Source: Musa acuminata AAA Group (Eukaryota > Streptophyta > Magnoliopsida > Zingiberales > Musaceae). Taken from it: a stretch of DNA of 64,000 nucleotides. The DNA is taken from assembly GCF_036884655.1 (NCBI RefSeq), contig NC_088338.1, positions 1,298,001 through 1,362,000 on the forward strand, given 5' to 3'. Below, piece by piece: positions 56,166 through 64,000 of this stretch. Under the pieces are notes generated by a model that was given only the letters and a program-made list of their open reading frames with translations, had not been told where the DNA came from and searched no databases. The number at the start of each line of letters is the position of its first letter. Position 1 is the first letter of the stretch. A program made the position numbers and the translations under genes.

Positions 56166-57012
56166 ATCCTCTTAAGATTCACAGCTATCTTAAGTTTTGA
56201 TTATTGTACATATCATCCCGGAGACTAAGTTATGTTCTGTTTGGTGTCGTTACCTTTGCATGAATAGCATAGTAGTGAGATTCTTAGATGCAGCAGAGCA
56301 GGAGGTATTGTGAAGGAAGTTTACCAATAAACGTTATGATATCTACCAGCTTTTACAGGTCTAAATGATTTTTCTTCATTAATTTTGCAGGTTAAATTCC
56401 CATGAAATGATATTATCGATTAATGCATTCAGGAAAAATCATGAACCGACTTCGAGATCGGTCCGATCCCATCAGATGTAAGAGAATTAGATTTCATGTA
56501 TGAACCGGTCGGTTCTTTAACGAACATTGGGATCTGACCGGGTCAGCATGAACCGGTTGGTTTTCCAGTGTATGCAAAGGTCAATAATGTACAATAATCA
56601 GAGAAATATTTTTTATATATTATAGAACATCAATTAATATCGGGATATTATCAATAGCTCGATTTATGCGTCGCATCGATATGAACATTAAGATTTAAAG
56701 TGTGGAAGTAGAAAATGTTTGAAGCCTTAATCACGAATAAGATAATATTTCGTGGACTAATCTGCAAAAAAGTAAAGGAAGGATCGAGAAAGTGGAATAA
56801 GGGAGCAGGAGCTGACCGGCTCCTCTTCTTCCCCCTTTCTTCTCCCTCGCCCCGACCGCAACCCTAATTCCAAGCCTCGCCGCAAATCCCCTCCCGATCT
56901 CTCTAATTGATGCGTCGATCCGCCTAATCCCCGCCTCTTACGTGCTCACCCGTTAATTTGTCGGATCGGTCGAGGATCGGAGGGTCGGGAGGAGGCTTGC
57001 CCGCCGCGAGCG
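56166..57012 (+). promoter_or_regulatory. LCYE 3' flank, PP2A promoter and 5' UTR
   Basis: 56166-56400 probably holds the LCYE 3' UTR. 56440-56570 has repeated GAACCGGT(C/T)GGTT words of unknown origin. 56800-57012 is the CT-rich, then GC-rich PP2A leader. A five-codon upstream ORF (ATG at 56910, TAA ending 56927) lies 85 bp before the PP2A start and could dampen translation. Confidence 0.5.
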
Positions 57013-63773
<6,761 letters not shown>

Positions 63774-64000
63774 TGTTGATAACCCTCACCTTGCACTGTT
63801 TGTCTACCACAAGCTTGTTCTGCAGATGTGTAACTAGAAGAGAGTTTCAGTAGTTGAAGAGACCATCATCATTCTTTTGCTTGGGCTTTTAGCTGCTGCT
63901 ACTGCTGCCGATTGCAGGACAGACTCAAGGTGCTCCTGCCGTGCATTGTTGTTGTCATTGGAAAGAATCGAGGAAGCAGCAAGAAGCATGATTCTCATGT
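63774..64000 (+). other. PP2A 3' UTR and flank
   Basis: Sequence after the PP2A stop codon to the window edge. No polyadenylation signal stands out, and the window may end before the transcript does. No other gene seen. Confidence 0.5.

Overview
This window is nuclear DNA from a flowering plant. Six genes have canonical GT-AG introns and encode plant families, including a plastid carotenoid cyclase. They lie in AT-rich DNA full of transposon remnants and microsatellites. Protein style and repeat texture suggest a monocot, possibly banana-like (Musaceae or relatives); that placement is a guess and nothing here proves it. I checked by hand that the exons of all six genes join in frame.

Layout. 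Four genes lie on the minus strand in the left 26 kb: an HVA22/TB2-DP1 membrane protein (413-1130), a membrane-anchored RING-CH zinc-finger protein whose zinc finger is split by a 5.1 kb intron (1668-7579), the NADPH-dependent diflavin oxidoreductase ATR3/TAH18 (8767-16565), and a bromodomain-NET protein of the GTE family (23280-25568). Two genes lie on the plus strand at the right: lycopene epsilon-cyclase (47333-56165) and a PP2A catalytic subunit of subfamily I (57013-63773).

From about 29.4 to 48.2 kb the locus is rearranged. A VTI1-type v-SNARE gene and the 5' part of the lycopene epsilon-cyclase gene have been duplicated, with LTR-retrotransposon debris between the copies. Every VTI1 copy is broken (truncated exon 1, 1-nt frameshift, missing exons). 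The left cyclase copy is a pseudogene fragment with an in-frame stop; the right one is complete. A decayed Ty1-copia pol on the minus strand (about 39.75-41.0 kb) lies between the copies.

The best repeat finding is a family of short elements rich in GTACCG/CGGTAC with CAAGG...CCTTG ends. Two copies have perfect 8-bp target-site duplications, which marks them as hAT-type MITEs. Three of the four copies sit in introns of expressed-type genes. The long PP2A intron also holds a degenerate array of about four units of 390 bp, and the last unit is interrupted by one of these MITEs.

The genes are ordinary housekeeping or metabolic plant genes with no shared pathway. I found no CRISPR, operon or other prokaryotic system, no rRNA and no intact tRNA gene.
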